Positions 7,948 through 15,299 are shown, numbered from the stretch's first letter. The stretch is 25,777 bases of DNA from Pseudomonadota bacterium (GCA_023399635.1 JAEWOP010000200.1:1-25777); one strand, 5' to 3'. Translations and numbers: made by a program. The notes: generated by a model from the sequence alone, not told the origin.

Positions 7948-8171
7948 TGAACCCAAGCACCGACCTCTCTGACGAAGCGATGGCCGTGCGCTGGGGCGGC
8001 ATTCTGAACGAAATCCCCGAGCTTTGGGACGCGCTCCGGGCTCATGAAATCAAGAACCGCCCGGCTGTGACATCGGGCGGTTTCGCGATCAAGGCTGACT
8101 GGGTGTCAGTATCAGTGAACGGTGGTGCCGGGAACGTAACGCGGATTCGGATTGGGAACTCCCGGAGCTAG
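7947..8171 (+). CDS. Unknown small protein coupled to the upstream ORF
   Basis: A 74-residue protein, start ATG overlapping the stop of the preceding gene by one base. It begins MNPSTDLSDEAMAVRWGGIL, has one Trp-rich amphipathic region and a Gly/Ser/Val-rich C-terminus. No known domain is recognised. The last 60 bases overlap the 3' end of the convergent minus-strand gene, so its true end is less certain than its start. Confidence 0.45.
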   Translation: MNPSTDLSDEAMAVRWGGILNEIPELWDALRAHEIKNRPAVTSGGFAIKADWVSVSVNGGAGNVTRIRIGNSRS

Positions 8172-8684
8172 AAACAGCTCCCTGAACCGCGCGGCAACGA
8201 ATGCACGCTTCTCTTCTTCTTCATCGATCGCGGTCTGGATCCTCAGGATCTCGGCCGTTTCTGCTTCCGACTGCGGCCTCGGATAGATCGGCTTCACAGC
8301 CCTCGCTTCCAGGCTCCTCGCGCAGCCACCCGTCGTCGACATCGCCAGCAGCGTCAGATCGTCGTCGGACAGACTGAGGAGCCAGTCCTGCCCCTCTGCA
8401 TCGAGCGCAGTCAGATCCATCTCTGCGCGATCCTCCGCAGACGCGCTAGCGTAGGCTTTCACGACCTCTGCAGGCGACATGTCGGCTACGATGGCGTCGA
8501 TGGCTTCCTCAGTCTCCCGAGCGGCCTTCGCAGCATCCTTGACGTCGGCTCTCTGGATGTTCTCGAAGCCTCCAGTCTGCGGATGCGGCATCAGCCCGAA
8601 AAACCGCAGCAGCGATCCGAATATCGCGCCGATCCACGTCAGCGGATTCAGCAGTGACCAGAGTGATTTCTTCTTCTCATTCAT
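8112..8684 (-). CDS. Unknown membrane-anchored acidic protein
   Basis: A 190-residue protein. After a basic start (MNEKKKSLW) comes a hydrophobic segment, LNPLTWIGAIFGSLLRFFGLM (about residues 10-30), which is a likely membrane anchor. The rest is soluble, acidic and helical: an Ala/Glu-rich stretch at 45-90, then LTALDAEGQDWLLSLSDDDL and a C-terminal EEEEKRAFVAARFRELF helix. ATG 8684 is chosen because AGGAGGGT stands about 6 bases upstream; the frame stays open further 5' but that part runs through palindromic regulatory DNA. Function unknown; conserved-looking accessory gene. Confidence 0.65.
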   Translation of the reverse strand: MNEKKKSLWSLLNPLTWIGAIFGSLLRFFGLMPHPQTGGFENIQRADVKDAAKAARETEEAIDAIVADMSPAEVVKAYASASAEDRAEMDLTALDAEGQDWLLSLSDDDLTLLAMSTTGGCARSLEARAVKPIYPRPQSEAETAEILRIQTAIDEEEEKRAFVAARFRELFLAPGVPNPNPRYVPGTTVH

Positions 8685-8717
8685 TTCGACACCCTCCTGT
8701 TTGTCTGACCCCAGGAT

Positions 8718-8761
8718 CCCGCCGGCGGGCGAAACCGACAACTCGCTGAAGCCGCCGGCGG
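8718..8761. repeat. Paired CCGCCGGCGG palindromes
   Basis: CCCGCCGGCGGG (8718-8729) and CCGCCGGCGG (8752-8761) are perfect palindromes with the shared 10-mer exactly 33 bases apart. They lie upstream of the minus-strand gene starting at 8684 and could be a paired operator. Confidence 0.45.
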
Positions 8762-8780
8762 AAAACTCACGGACAAATCC

Positions 8781-8831
8781 GTTGACAATGCCTGCGGAAT
8801 TGGATGGCGGTTCGCCTAAGTAATTGTCAAC
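8781..8831. promoter_or_regulatory. 9-bp inverted repeat with promoter-like arms
   Basis: GTTGACAAT (8781-8789) and ATTGTCAAC (8823-8831) are perfect complements 33 bases apart. Each arm contains TTGACA read inward, so the repeat could be facing -35 elements or a looped operator between the divergent genes at 8684 and 8926. No good -10 elements were found at 17 bases. Confidence 0.4.
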
Positions 8832-8860
8832 AATACGAATTATGCGATTACCTCTTGCGT

Positions 8861-8880
8861 TGTGTCCTCCTCCGGACACA
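8861..8880. promoter_or_regulatory. Hairpin upstream of the 29-codon ORF
   Basis: TGTGTCC (8861-8867) and GGACACA (8874-8880) form a perfect 7-bp stem with a 6-base loop. There is no T-run. Operator or leader hairpin. Confidence 0.35.
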
Positions 8881-8925
8881 TCATGAGTCATCGGCAGCGA
8901 GGGGCTGCGGAGTGAGGAGAACGAA

Positions 8926-9016
8926 CATGACCGCTGATATCGGATTTCTGAAGGACAGCATCGACCAGTACATCCAAGCTAGGGACGCTTTCCTTAAGGC
9001 GGCTCAACCATGGTGA
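8926..9016 (+). pseudogene. Truncated ORF, 5' remnant of an unknown gene
   Basis: GAGGAG precedes this ATG at a good distance, and the product begins MTADIGFLKDSIDQYIQARD, which looks like a genuine helical N-terminus, but it stops after 29 codons. Shortly before the stop, sequence homologous to a GlxA/AraC regulator starts in another frame, so this looks like the 5' stump of one gene joined to the 3' part of another. It may still be translated as a short peptide. Confidence 0.4.
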
Positions 9017-9341
9017 TGCGTCGATCCTGAAGGTACAGCGTTGGATGGAGGAGTCGGGTTCGCGCAACTTCGATCTTACGGTCCTCGTCGAGCAGTCGGG
9101 GCTCGAAGAGCGCACGTTCCTCAGGCGCTTTCAGAAGGCGACGGGCGTCACCACGACAGAGTACGTGCAGAGGCTGCGCGTCGGCAGAGCAAGGGAGTTG
9201 CTCCAGCGAGGGGGGCACACCGGAGACCAGGTAGCATGGGAGGTCGGTTACACTGATCCGGGTGCCTTTCGCAAGGTATTCACCAGGATCGTGGGCCTGA
9301 CTCCTGCGGACTATCGCAAACGTTTCCGAACGCATCCCTGA
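9000..9341 (+). pseudogene. C-terminal fragment of a GlxA-type AraC-family regulator
   Basis: In one frame the sequence reads RLNHGDASILKVQRWMEES and then the full AraC-type double helix-turn-helix: LVEQSGLEERTFLRRFQKAT and VAWEVGYTDPGAFRKVFTRI, ending GLTPADYRKRF. In GlxA/FtrA-like regulators this follows a DJ-1/PfpI domain of about 200 residues, which is absent here. An ATG at 9045 could start a 98-residue DNA-binding-only protein, but it has no clear ribosome-binding site. I read it as a gene remnant left by a rearrangement near 9000; a functional standalone HTH protein is the alternative. Confidence 0.7.
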
Positions 9342-9757
9342 CCAACAGTGCGTTCAGGTTTTGATCATTGTTCGGAACGCTATCCGGCTCGCCACGAGCA
9401 GCTTTCTCCTATTCCTTCTGCTAAGGCGACGGTTAGCAACGCACCCTTAGGAGGCCTATTCAGAACGTCTTCGAAATGGCTGCTAACGGCCGGAAGCTGT
9501 CGCGGGTCGCCAGTAAAGGACTTTCGACCTCCCGTCGAGACAACAGTGTTCCTTGCTTCCTCGCGGACGGCCAGTTGAGAACTGCTGGGTTCTCGGTGGA
9601 GCTGGAGATCGAACCTCGGGTAGGTCACACGATCTCCCTCAATGGCGCTGACAAGGCGCTAGGGTTTCTGCGAAGGCCTTCGCTTCTAATGAGATCGAAC
9701 CCGCGGCGTCGCGCTAGCTCGTGCACCCGCAGCAAAGGGGATCTCGGGCTCCTAAAG
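9342..9757. other. Gene-poor stretch
   Basis: No supported gene. The plus strand stays open from 9476, but the translation is low-complexity Ser/Arg-rich and unlike protein. It holds a hairpin GAGAAC-tgctgg-GTTCTC near 9577-9594, a 14-base palindrome at 9670-9683, and two minus-strand TTCGATC motifs that resemble tRNA T-loops without matching stems. Confidence 0.45.
9670..9683. repeat. 14-base perfect palindrome
   Basis: GCGAAGGCCTTCGC is fully self-complementary. It stands in non-coding sequence with no evident gene to control. Confidence 0.5.
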
Positions 9758-9973
9758 ATGTCTCCCCGCCTTCCGGCTCTTGAGGTCGTCCGCGAGCTGC
9801 TCGAGGTAGACCGGATCAGGAGATACATCAGCCGCAACAAGCTGACCGTTGATCCGTCGATATTGGAGGAACTTGGCAGGCTGACACCCGAGGAGATGTT
9901 CGAGTTCGCCGAGGAGTTCGACGACGCCAACGACAAGCAGGCGTTTTTCGAGAATCGTGCGCCAAGTCCCTGA
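9758..9973 (+). CDS. Unknown small acidic protein
   Basis: A 71-residue ORF whose product looks like a folded helical protein: MSPRLPALEVVRELLEVDRI, then YISRNKLTVDPSILEELG, then an acidic helix LTPEEMFEFAEEFDD. The frame is open for 94 more codons upstream, but that part has non-coding character. The ribosome-binding site before 9758 is poor, so the start is uncertain. I do not recognise the family. It could also be the 3' remnant of a longer gene. Confidence 0.35.
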   Translation: MSPRLPALEVVRELLEVDRIRRYISRNKLTVDPSILEELGRLTPEEMFEFAEEFDDANDKQAFFENRAPSP

Positions 9974-10092
9974 GTAGGGTTTGCATGAAGAACATTCATG
10001 GCCGCCCCTGTCGAAGGAGCAGGATAGCCGTCTAGCGTCACCTCATTCTCAAGAGCTGGTGGCATTTTCTACCTGATTCCCGATTTTTCCAC

Positions 10093-10123
10093 TTGCACCT
10101 CTAGTGGCTAGAGGTCGTAAACC
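10093..10123 (+). promoter_or_regulatory. MerR-type promoter/operator of the metal ATPase
   Basis: TTGCAC (10093-10098) and TAAACC (10118-10123) are 19 bases apart, the long spacer typical of MerR-family activated promoters. Between them lies a perfect dyad, ACCTCTAG-TGG-CTAGAGGT (10097-10115). The layout matches ZntR/CadR/PbrR targets, in which the metal-bound activator twists the DNA. The likely activator is one of the two MerR proteins encoded at 21843-22687. Confidence 0.8.
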
Positions 10124-10152
10124 ATGCTCATGGACAACATGAGGATACCCGG

Positions 10153-12663
10153 ATGAGTGGGACGACACAGACAAGATTCCGCGTCGATGGCATGGACTGC
10201 GCTTCCTGCGCGAGCAAGATCGATGCCGCAATCCGACGCCTGCCGGGCGTCTCCGAAGTCGCCGTTTCGGTTACCGCGGGGACGATGACCCTCACCCACG
10301 ACGACACCAGTGATCTCGATGCCATGGGCAGGAAGCTGTCGGGGCTGGGGTACAAGGCAACGCCGATCAGGCCCAAGATAGCTCCGGCTCCAGTTACGGA
10401 GCACGTCCATGGTGCGGGGCACAGTCAGGACTCCAATGCGTCAGCCCAAGTTGCAACCGCCCCCCAGGACGGCCAGGCACGATACCGGGTCGGTGGCATG
10501 GATTGCGCCTCCTGCGCAACCAAGGTCGATACCGCCGTCCGCCGAATGCCCGGCATCGAGGACGTGAGCGTTTCCGTCACGTCCGGCACGATGACCGTGA
10601 CGCACTCCGCCGCCGCAGATCTCAAGGCCGTCGAGAAGCAGGTTTCCGGTCTGGGATATTCCATTGCACCGATCATCAAGACACCGAAGCCTGCATCTCC
10701 CCGCTCTTCGGTCTCTGCAGATCATTCCGGCCATGATCACGGAACCGGATCCGACCATGCCGAGGTCGAAGGCCTGCATGGTCACGATCATGAGCCGAAC
10801 GAGGGCCCGTGGTGGCGCAGCCGAAAGGGTCGTCTGACGATTTTCGCCGGAGCCTCGCTGGTGGTCGCATATGGCATTGGGCACTTGTTCCCGGCGATCG
10901 GGACCTACGCCTTCGTCATCGCCATGTTCGTCGGCCTCGTTCCGATCGCCCGCCGCGCGATCATGGCGGCAATGGCAGGCACGCCGTTCTCGATCGAAAT
11001 GCTCATGACGATCGCCGCCGTCGGCGCGCTCATCATCAACGCGACCGAGGAGGCCGCCGCCGTCGTATTTCTGTTCCTCGTCGGCGAACTGCTGGAAGGC
11101 GTGGCCGCTGGCAAGGCGCGCGACAGCATCAAGTCGCTTACGAAGCTGGTTCCCAAGACGGCTCTAGTCGAGGAGGGTGGCAAGACCCGCGAGGTGCCTG
11201 CAGAGACGCTTAGAGTGGGTTCGGTCATCCTTGTCCGCCCCGGCGACCGCATCTCGGCCGACGGCTTGATCGTCGCGGGCGAGAGCTCGATCGACGAGGC
11301 TCCGGTGACAGGCGAAAGCGTACCCGTCAGCAAGGGTGTTGATGACAGCGTCTTCGCGGGAACGGTGAACGGCGATGCCGCTCTCAGGGTTCGCGTCACC
11401 GCGGCCGCGCAGGACAACACGATCGCGCGCGTCGTCCGCCTCGTCGAGGAGGCCCAGGAATCGAAGGCCCCGACCGAGCGCTTCATCGACCGCTTCTCGA
11501 GATACTACACGCCGGGCGTCGTCGTTGTTGCCGCGCTGGTCGCCATCCTGCCTCCGCTGCTTGGTGGCGGTGTCTGGAGTGAGTGGGTCTACAAGGGCCT
11601 TGCCGTCCTTCTGATCGGCTGCCCGTGCGCGCTGGTCATCTCGACTCCCGCCGCCATTGCAGCGTCGCTGTCTGCAGGCGCCCGCCGGGGCCTTCTGATG
11701 AAGGGCGGGGCCGTTCTCGAAGGACTTGGCAAGCTCACCGCCATCGCGTTCGACAAGACCGGAACGCTGACCGAAGGCAAGCCCAAGGTCACCGATGTCG
11801 TGCCGTTCGGCCGCAAGGTCGACGAGGTGCTCCGGTATGCTGCCGCGCTCGAGATGGGATCGAGCCATCCGCTCGCCGTCGCCATTCTCGACAAGGCGAA
11901 CGAGGACGGGATCGAGGCTCCATCCGCAACCGATGCAAAAGCGCTCGGCGGCAAGGGCGTGACCGCGATGATCGACGGGGTCGAGGTCTTCTTCGGCTCG
12001 CCCAAGGCCGCCGCTAAACGCGTCAAGATGCCGATACCGCATTCGAAGACGATTACGGCTCTCAACGACGAGGGTAAGACCGTCTCCGTGCTCGTCATCG
12101 GCGACGTTCTTGCTGGTGCCATCGCAATGCGCGACGAGCCACGGCCCGACGCCGTCGCGGGACTCAAGGCATTGACCGACGCGGGCATCAAGACGGTCAT
12201 GCTGACGGGCGACAACAAGCGGACGGCGACCGCCATCGGCGCCCAGCTCAGCATCGAGGTCCGCGCGGAGCTGATGCCCGAGGACAAGCAGCGGATCGTG
12301 GGCGAGCTGAAGAAGGAAGGCTATACCGTCGGCAAGATCGGCGACGGCATCAACGATGCCCCGGCGCTGGCCGCAGCCGATGTCGGCATCGCCATGGGCG
12401 GAGGGACGGATGTCGCACTTGAAACTGCGGATGCAGCCGTGCTCCACGGCCGGGTGGGAGACGTCGCTCTCATGGTTGACCTTTCGAAGCGCACAATGAA
12501 GAACATCTTCCAGAACATAACCATCGCGCTCGGCCTCAAGGCGGTCTTCCTGGTCACGACCATCATCGGGATCACCGGACTCTGGCCAGCAATTCTCGCC
12601 GACACCGGGGCGACGGTGCTGGTGACCATGAACGCGCTGCGCCTGCTGCGCCCGATCAGGTGA
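10153..12663 (+). CDS. zntA: Zn2+/Cd2+/Pb2+-exporting P1B-type ATPase (ZntA/CadA family)
   Basis: An 836-residue inner-membrane pump that expels divalent soft metals using ATP. Two N-terminal heavy-metal-associated domains carry GMDCASCASKID (near residue 14) and GMDCASCATKVD (near 116). They are followed by His-rich linkers (HVHGAGH; DHSGHDHGTGSDH; HGHDHE). Membrane metal site CPC is at 490-492, phosphorylation site DKTGT starts at D534, an SSHPLA motif binds nucleotide, and GDGINDAP starts at 730. The C-terminal GLWPAILADTGATVLVTMNA helix with its conserved Asp is typical of the Zn/Cd/Pb (P1B-2) group, not copper pumps. GAGGA lies 7 bases before the ATG. A MerR-type promoter sits directly upstream. 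cadA is an equally fair name. Confidence 0.95.
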   Translation: MSGTTQTRFRVDGMDCASCASKIDAAIRRLPGVSEVAVSVTAGTMTLTHDDTSDLDAMGRKLSGLGYKATPIRPKIAPAPVTEHVHGAGHSQDSNASAQVATAPQDGQARYRVGGMDCASCATKVDTAVRRMPGIEDVSVSVTSGTMTVTHSAAADLKAVEKQVSGLGYSIAPIIKTPKPASPRSSVSADHSGHDHGTGSDHAEVEGLHGHDHEPNEGPWWRSRKGRLTIFAGASLVVAYGIGHLFPAIGTYAFVIAMFVGLVPIARRAIMAAMAGTPFSIEMLMTIAAVGALIINATEEAAAVVFLFLVGELLEGVAAGKARDSIKSLTKLVPKTALVEEGGKTREVPAETLRVGSVILVRPGDRISADGLIVAGESSIDEAPVTGESVPVSKGVDDSVFAGTVNGDAALRVRVTAAAQDNTIARVVRLVEEAQESKAPTERFIDRFSRYYTPGVVVVAALVAILPPLLGGGVWSEWVYKGLAVLLIGCPCALVISTPAAIAASLSAGARRGLLMKGGAVLEGLGKLTAIAFDKTGTLTEGKPKVTDVVPFGRKVDEVLRYAAALEMGSSHPLAVAILDKANEDGIEAPSATDAKALGGKGVTAMIDGVEVFFGSPKAAAKRVKMPIPHSKTITALNDEGKTVSVLVIGDVLAGAIAMRDEPRPDAVAGLKALTDAGIKTVMLTGDNKRTATAIGAQLSIEVRAELMPEDKQRIVGELKKEGYTVGKIGDGINDAPALAAADVGIAMGGGTDVALETADAAVLHGRVGDVALMVDLSKRTMKNIFQNITIALGLKAVFLVTTIIGITGLWPAILADTGATVLVTMNALRLLRPIR

Positions 12664-12681
12664 ATTCTGATACTCAGGTAA

Positions 12682-12780
12682 GCCGTCTTCGGTGCGATAC
12701 TTCTTCTTGTCGCCACTTCGATCGTGTTCAGCATGATCGGCGTGCTGTCGGTCTGGAGCCCGATGGAACTGTTTCAGTAG
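12682..12780 (+). pseudogene. C-terminal remnant of a membrane protein gene
   Basis: This frame reads AVFGAILLLVATSIVFSMIG then VLSVWSPMELFQ and stops at 12778-12780. It looks like a last transmembrane helix plus tail of a lost gene. A TAA stands directly before it and no start is evident. It lies between the ATPase and the copper chaperone, so the original operon probably had another membrane gene here. Confidence 0.45.
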
Positions 12781-12818
12781 GGAAGCGAGTAGTCTCGCGA
12801 GAATATGGAGTTGAAATT

Positions 12819-13319
12819 TTGAAGCTGAGAATCATCAAGGCGGGCGCGCTCGCAGTCATCATCGCCGCGGCAGGCATTCCCGGCGTTTCCGGGGCACACG
12901 ACTTCAAGGCGGGGAGCCTCGAGCTGAAGCACCCTTGGTCGGCCAAGGCACCCCCGGTGGCTCCCGTCCTCGGCGGATACCTCACTATCGTCAACACCGG
13001 AACTGAAGCCGACCGCCTCGTCGGCGGCAGCACGCCCGCCGCCGAGCGTCTGGAGCTCCACGAGTCCACGCTGGTCGACGGCGTCGCGCGCATGCGTCCC
13101 GCGAAGCAGGGGATCGCGATCCCGGCAGGAGAGACGGTGAGCCTGCAGCCGGGCGGCGCGCATATCATGCTCATCAATCCGAAGCAGCGGCCAGCTGAAG
13201 GCGAGAAATTCAAGGCGACGCTCGAGTTCGAGAAAGCAGGATCCGTGGAAGTGGAATTCGTGGTGCAGAACCCGAAGCCTTCTTCCCGCCAGGACCACTC
13301 CGGCCACCAGAACCCGTGA
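12819..13319 (+). CDS. PCuAC-family periplasmic copper chaperone
   Basis: A 166-residue protein with a signal peptide (KLRIIKAGALAVIIAAAG, cleavage near VSGA) and a DUF461/PCuAC beta-barrel. The mature part has HPWSAKAPPVAPVLGGYLTI, LHESTLVDGVARM and GGAHIMLI, supplying the His and Met ligands of the H(M)x10Mx21HxM Cu(I) motif. The tail HSGHQNP adds histidines. PCuAC proteins carry Cu(I) in the periplasm, often to the CuA or CuB site of cytochrome oxidase. The start is read as TTG at 12819, with GGAG 8 bases upstream; an upstream GTG would add a non-signal-like extension that overlaps the ATPase stop. Placement after the ATPase fits a metal operon. Confidence 0.85.
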   Translation: MKLRIIKAGALAVIIAAAGIPGVSGAHDFKAGSLELKHPWSAKAPPVAPVLGGYLTIVNTGTEADRLVGGSTPAAERLELHESTLVDGVARMRPAKQGIAIPAGETVSLQPGGAHIMLINPKQRPAEGEKFKATLEFEKAGSVEVEFVVQNPKPSSRQDHSGHQNP

Positions 13320-13367
13320 CGCGCGGCATGAAATCTGCGCCAATGGTCTTGCTTGATTGTTAATCAG

Positions 13368-13389
13368 TTCGCATTATGTTCGCATCATG
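13368..13389 (+). repeat. Tandem 11-bp repeat at a start codon
   Basis: TTCGCATTATG is followed directly by TTCGCATCATG, one mismatch. The second copy ends in an in-frame ATG of the small cysteine protein. Confidence 0.5.
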
Positions 13390-13404
13390 CAATCGGAAAA
13401 TACG

Positions 13405-13614
13405 ATGTCGACCGCGATTCTCTACAGATCCTGCGAGCACTGCGAACGTCCGCACGTCCGGGACGGCGATGACTTCTCGCCTGACAGATTCTGTGCTGTC
13501 TGCAGCGGGGATCGCAGGGCGATCGCGGCCGTCGTTCTGAAAGCCCGTCCCGTATCACGTGCCGAAATCGAAGCATCCGGCAGGTACCTGAAGCGCTCGT
13601 CGGTTCGGGCCTAG
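13405..13614 (+). CDS. Small four-cysteine (zinc-ribbon-like) protein
   Basis: A 69-residue protein with two CxxC knuckles, CEHC (about residues 10-13) and CAVC (about 32-35), the arrangement of a small zinc ribbon; the C-terminal half is helical. Such proteins may bind nucleic acid or partner proteins, but no family is recognised. ATG 13405 is preferred because GGAAAA lies just upstream; ATG 13387, six codons earlier, is the alternative. It is convergent with the kinase gene, and the two stop codons share a CTAG. Confidence 0.55.
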   Translation: MSTAILYRSCEHCERPHVRDGDDFSPDRFCAVCSGDRRAIAAVVLKARPVSRAEIEASGRYLKRSSVRA

Positions 13615-14645
13615 CCCCCGAAATACTTCCTGAGCTGGCTGTCCGCCAGAGCTTTGGCGACCGGACCGCCTGAACTTCCCACGGTCTTCTTCGACCCGGC
13701 GCCCAGAGGATGGCTCACCGCCGCCCAGTTCCACAGCTTGCCCTGTCGTACGAGATCGACCCTGATCCGACGGCCCTTGATCTCGCGTTCCCATCTGACG
13801 CCGTCGTCGCCGAGCGTGCATCGCCATGCAGCTTCTCCCGCGATGCCCGCCAGCGCGTCGAGCGCCCGTCTGCTTGTCGCCAGCCGGGTCGCGGCGTCAT
13901 CGGCGAGCATCGCCCGGATGAGACGGCGCCATCTTCCGGAGATGTGCGGAAGCCATGTGAGCCTGTCGGCGTATCCCCCATCGGTGACGCTGAAGCGGGG
14001 AAGAGGGCTCTGCCTATACCATTCGTCACCATGCAGGAGCCGATACAGCGTCATCCCGAGTGCCCAGAAATCAGTCCTCGTGCTCGAGAGACCCGTCTCG
14101 TAGGATTCCGGAGCGAGATGGTCGGTGTAGGCGTAGCCCCCGACGTTCGCATAACCCAGCACCATGTCGTCGGTCACGAGACCGAAGTCGCCGAGCTTCA
14201 CGGTGCCGTTCTTCGTGACGAGGATATTGCCGGGCTTGAGGTCGCGGTGGAGCATCTCGCGGTCATGCAACGATCCCAGCCCGTGACAGATGTGCGTCGC
14301 TATCCGATGGACTTCCGTCGAGGAGATCGGCCCGGCTTCGTAGGGCTTCTGGAGCGACCCCCGTTCGCATAGCTCCATGACGAGGTAGATCGCATCCTCG
14401 GTCGTCGAGCGGTTCACATAGTAGACCTGGACGACGTTGTCGTGCGTCGCCTTCTTGAGGTTCGCCCCCTCCTTGACGAGGTCTTCCTTGCGCTGCTCCC
14501 ATTTCTCGGGAGTGTCCGAATCCTTGGGCCGGATGACCTTCACGGCAAGCTCGGGATGAATGTCGTCGCTGCCGAGGTGGACGTCGCCGAAGTGTCCGTT
14601 CCCCAGCTTGGGACCGATCTTGAGACTGGATGTGAACTCGCTCAT
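13611..14645 (-). CDS. Hanks-type Ser/Thr protein kinase with extra C-terminal domain
   Basis: A 344-residue soluble kinase. All key elements are present: Gly-loop GNGHFGDV (15-22), Lys36 in AVKVI, Glu59 of helix C, catalytic loop HRDLKPGN (133-140, Asp135), DFG (153-155) and APE (178-180). About 270 residues form the kinase domain; the last 70 residues (from WRCTLGDDGVRW) form an unrecognised Trp/Arg-rich domain. No transmembrane, PASTA or FHA segment is visible, so it acts in the cytosol. Its ATG directly follows the stop of the RuvC-like gene with no gap, so the two are co-translated. Accessory kinases of this kind occur in phage-defence and stress modules, but a target is not evident. Confidence 0.9.
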   Translation of the reverse strand: MSEFTSSLKIGPKLGNGHFGDVHLGSDDIHPELAVKVIRPKDSDTPEKWEQRKEDLVKEGANLKKATHDNVVQVYYVNRSTTEDAIYLVMELCERGSLQKPYEAGPISSTEVHRIATHICHGLGSLHDREMLHRDLKPGNILVTKNGTVKLGDFGLVTDDMVLGYANVGGYAYTDHLAPESYETGLSSTRTDFWALGMTLYRLLHGDEWYRQSPLPRFSVTDGGYADRLTWLPHISGRWRRLIRAMLADDAATRLATSRRALDALAGIAGEAAWRCTLGDDGVRWEREIKGRRIRVDLVRQGKLWNWAAVSHPLGAGSKKTVGSSGGPVAKALADSQLRKYFGG

Positions 14646-15131
14646 TCAACGCGTCGCCAAGATGAGGAGGGCGGCCTCGCGGCTCCCCGCGCGCATCGCC
14701 ACGCCGCCGAGGTTCTCCTGCCAGAACTCGTTGTCCTTCAGGTACTCGTCGGCCTTCCGCTTCCCGAAACCCTTGCTGATCTTCGCCTTGGAGACCTGCT
14801 CGACCGGACATCCGCACGCCAGGGCGCAGATGGCGACGCCGCGAAGCTCGGCCGCCTGCAGGTGCGCCAGCCCCATCCCGCGCGCGTTCGCCGCACTTTC
14901 CTTGATCACGGCCCTCGATATGCCCTTGTCGCGGACGTAGTCCGACAGGCGCTTGTAGATTGTCTGGAAGGCCTTGGGACGGTCACCATTCTCCAATTTC
15001 CAGGATTCGTCGGCGACGATCACTATCGGACCCTCTCCGGGCACTTCCGCGTCGACTATGACGAGTCCGTCTCCCGACACATGCACCCCCAGCCACCGGT
15101 CCGCCACAGCCACTCCGAATCCTTGATGCAT
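14646..15131 (-). CDS. RuvC-like RNase H-fold protein, partner of the kinase
   Basis: A 161-residue protein without an obvious named family. Its layout resembles RuvC-type nucleases: a first strand with acidic residue (VAVAD, Asp11), a second strand LGVHVSGDGLVIVDAEV, a central strand ending in Glu78 (AVIKES), a long helix and strand AAELRGVAICALACGCPV, and SKAKISKGFGKRKADEYLK, which parallels the RuvC P-x-x-V-K-x-x-x-G-x-G-x-A-D-K region. A C-terminal REAALLILA helix carries Glu152 where RuvC has an Asp. It may cut or bind branched DNA or RNA. The ATG has AAGG upstream. Fold assignment is inference from pattern. The gene abuts the kinase. Confidence 0.6.
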   Translation of the reverse strand: MHQGFGVAVADRWLGVHVSGDGLVIVDAEVPGEGPIVIVADESWKLENGDRPKAFQTIYKRLSDYVRDKGISRAVIKESAANARGMGLAHLQAAELRGVAICALACGCPVEQVSKAKISKGFGKRKADEYLKDNEFWQENLGGVAMRAGSREAALLILATR

Positions 15132-15299
15132 CCGCCCTTGGCTTGCGCCTCGAAACGCAGGGATGCTTTAGTTGTTTGAAACTAGCGGGATAGTTGATGA
15201 CGCTGATGATTCGGTCAAGCGCCAGAAGAGGATCTGACACCTGGCGATGAAACGAATATCGGATCGCAAGAGGGCTTTCCGGCGCAGGCATCACGGTCT

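Noticed and set aside
9590..9740. Two minus-strand TTCGATC motifs that could be tRNA T-loops
   Set aside because: The flanking bases do not form T-stems and no acceptor or anticodon arms were found; only the motif itself resembles tRNA.
9476..9757. Open plus-strand frame upstream of the 71-residue ORF
   Set aside because: The translation is Ser/Arg-rich and unlike a folded protein, the strand also holds palindromes, and there is no ribosome-binding site.
9625..10065. Long minus-strand open frame over the same region
   Set aside because: The product is a Ser/Asn-rich shadow of the plus-strand frame with no start signal.
11164..12447. 427-codon minus-strand open frame opposite the metal ATPase
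   Set aside because: It is antisense to conserved P-type ATPase motifs and matches no family.
14442..15179. Plus-strand open frame opposite the kinase and RuvC-like genes
   Set aside because: The minus strand carries the conserved kinase motifs; the plus translation has no domain.
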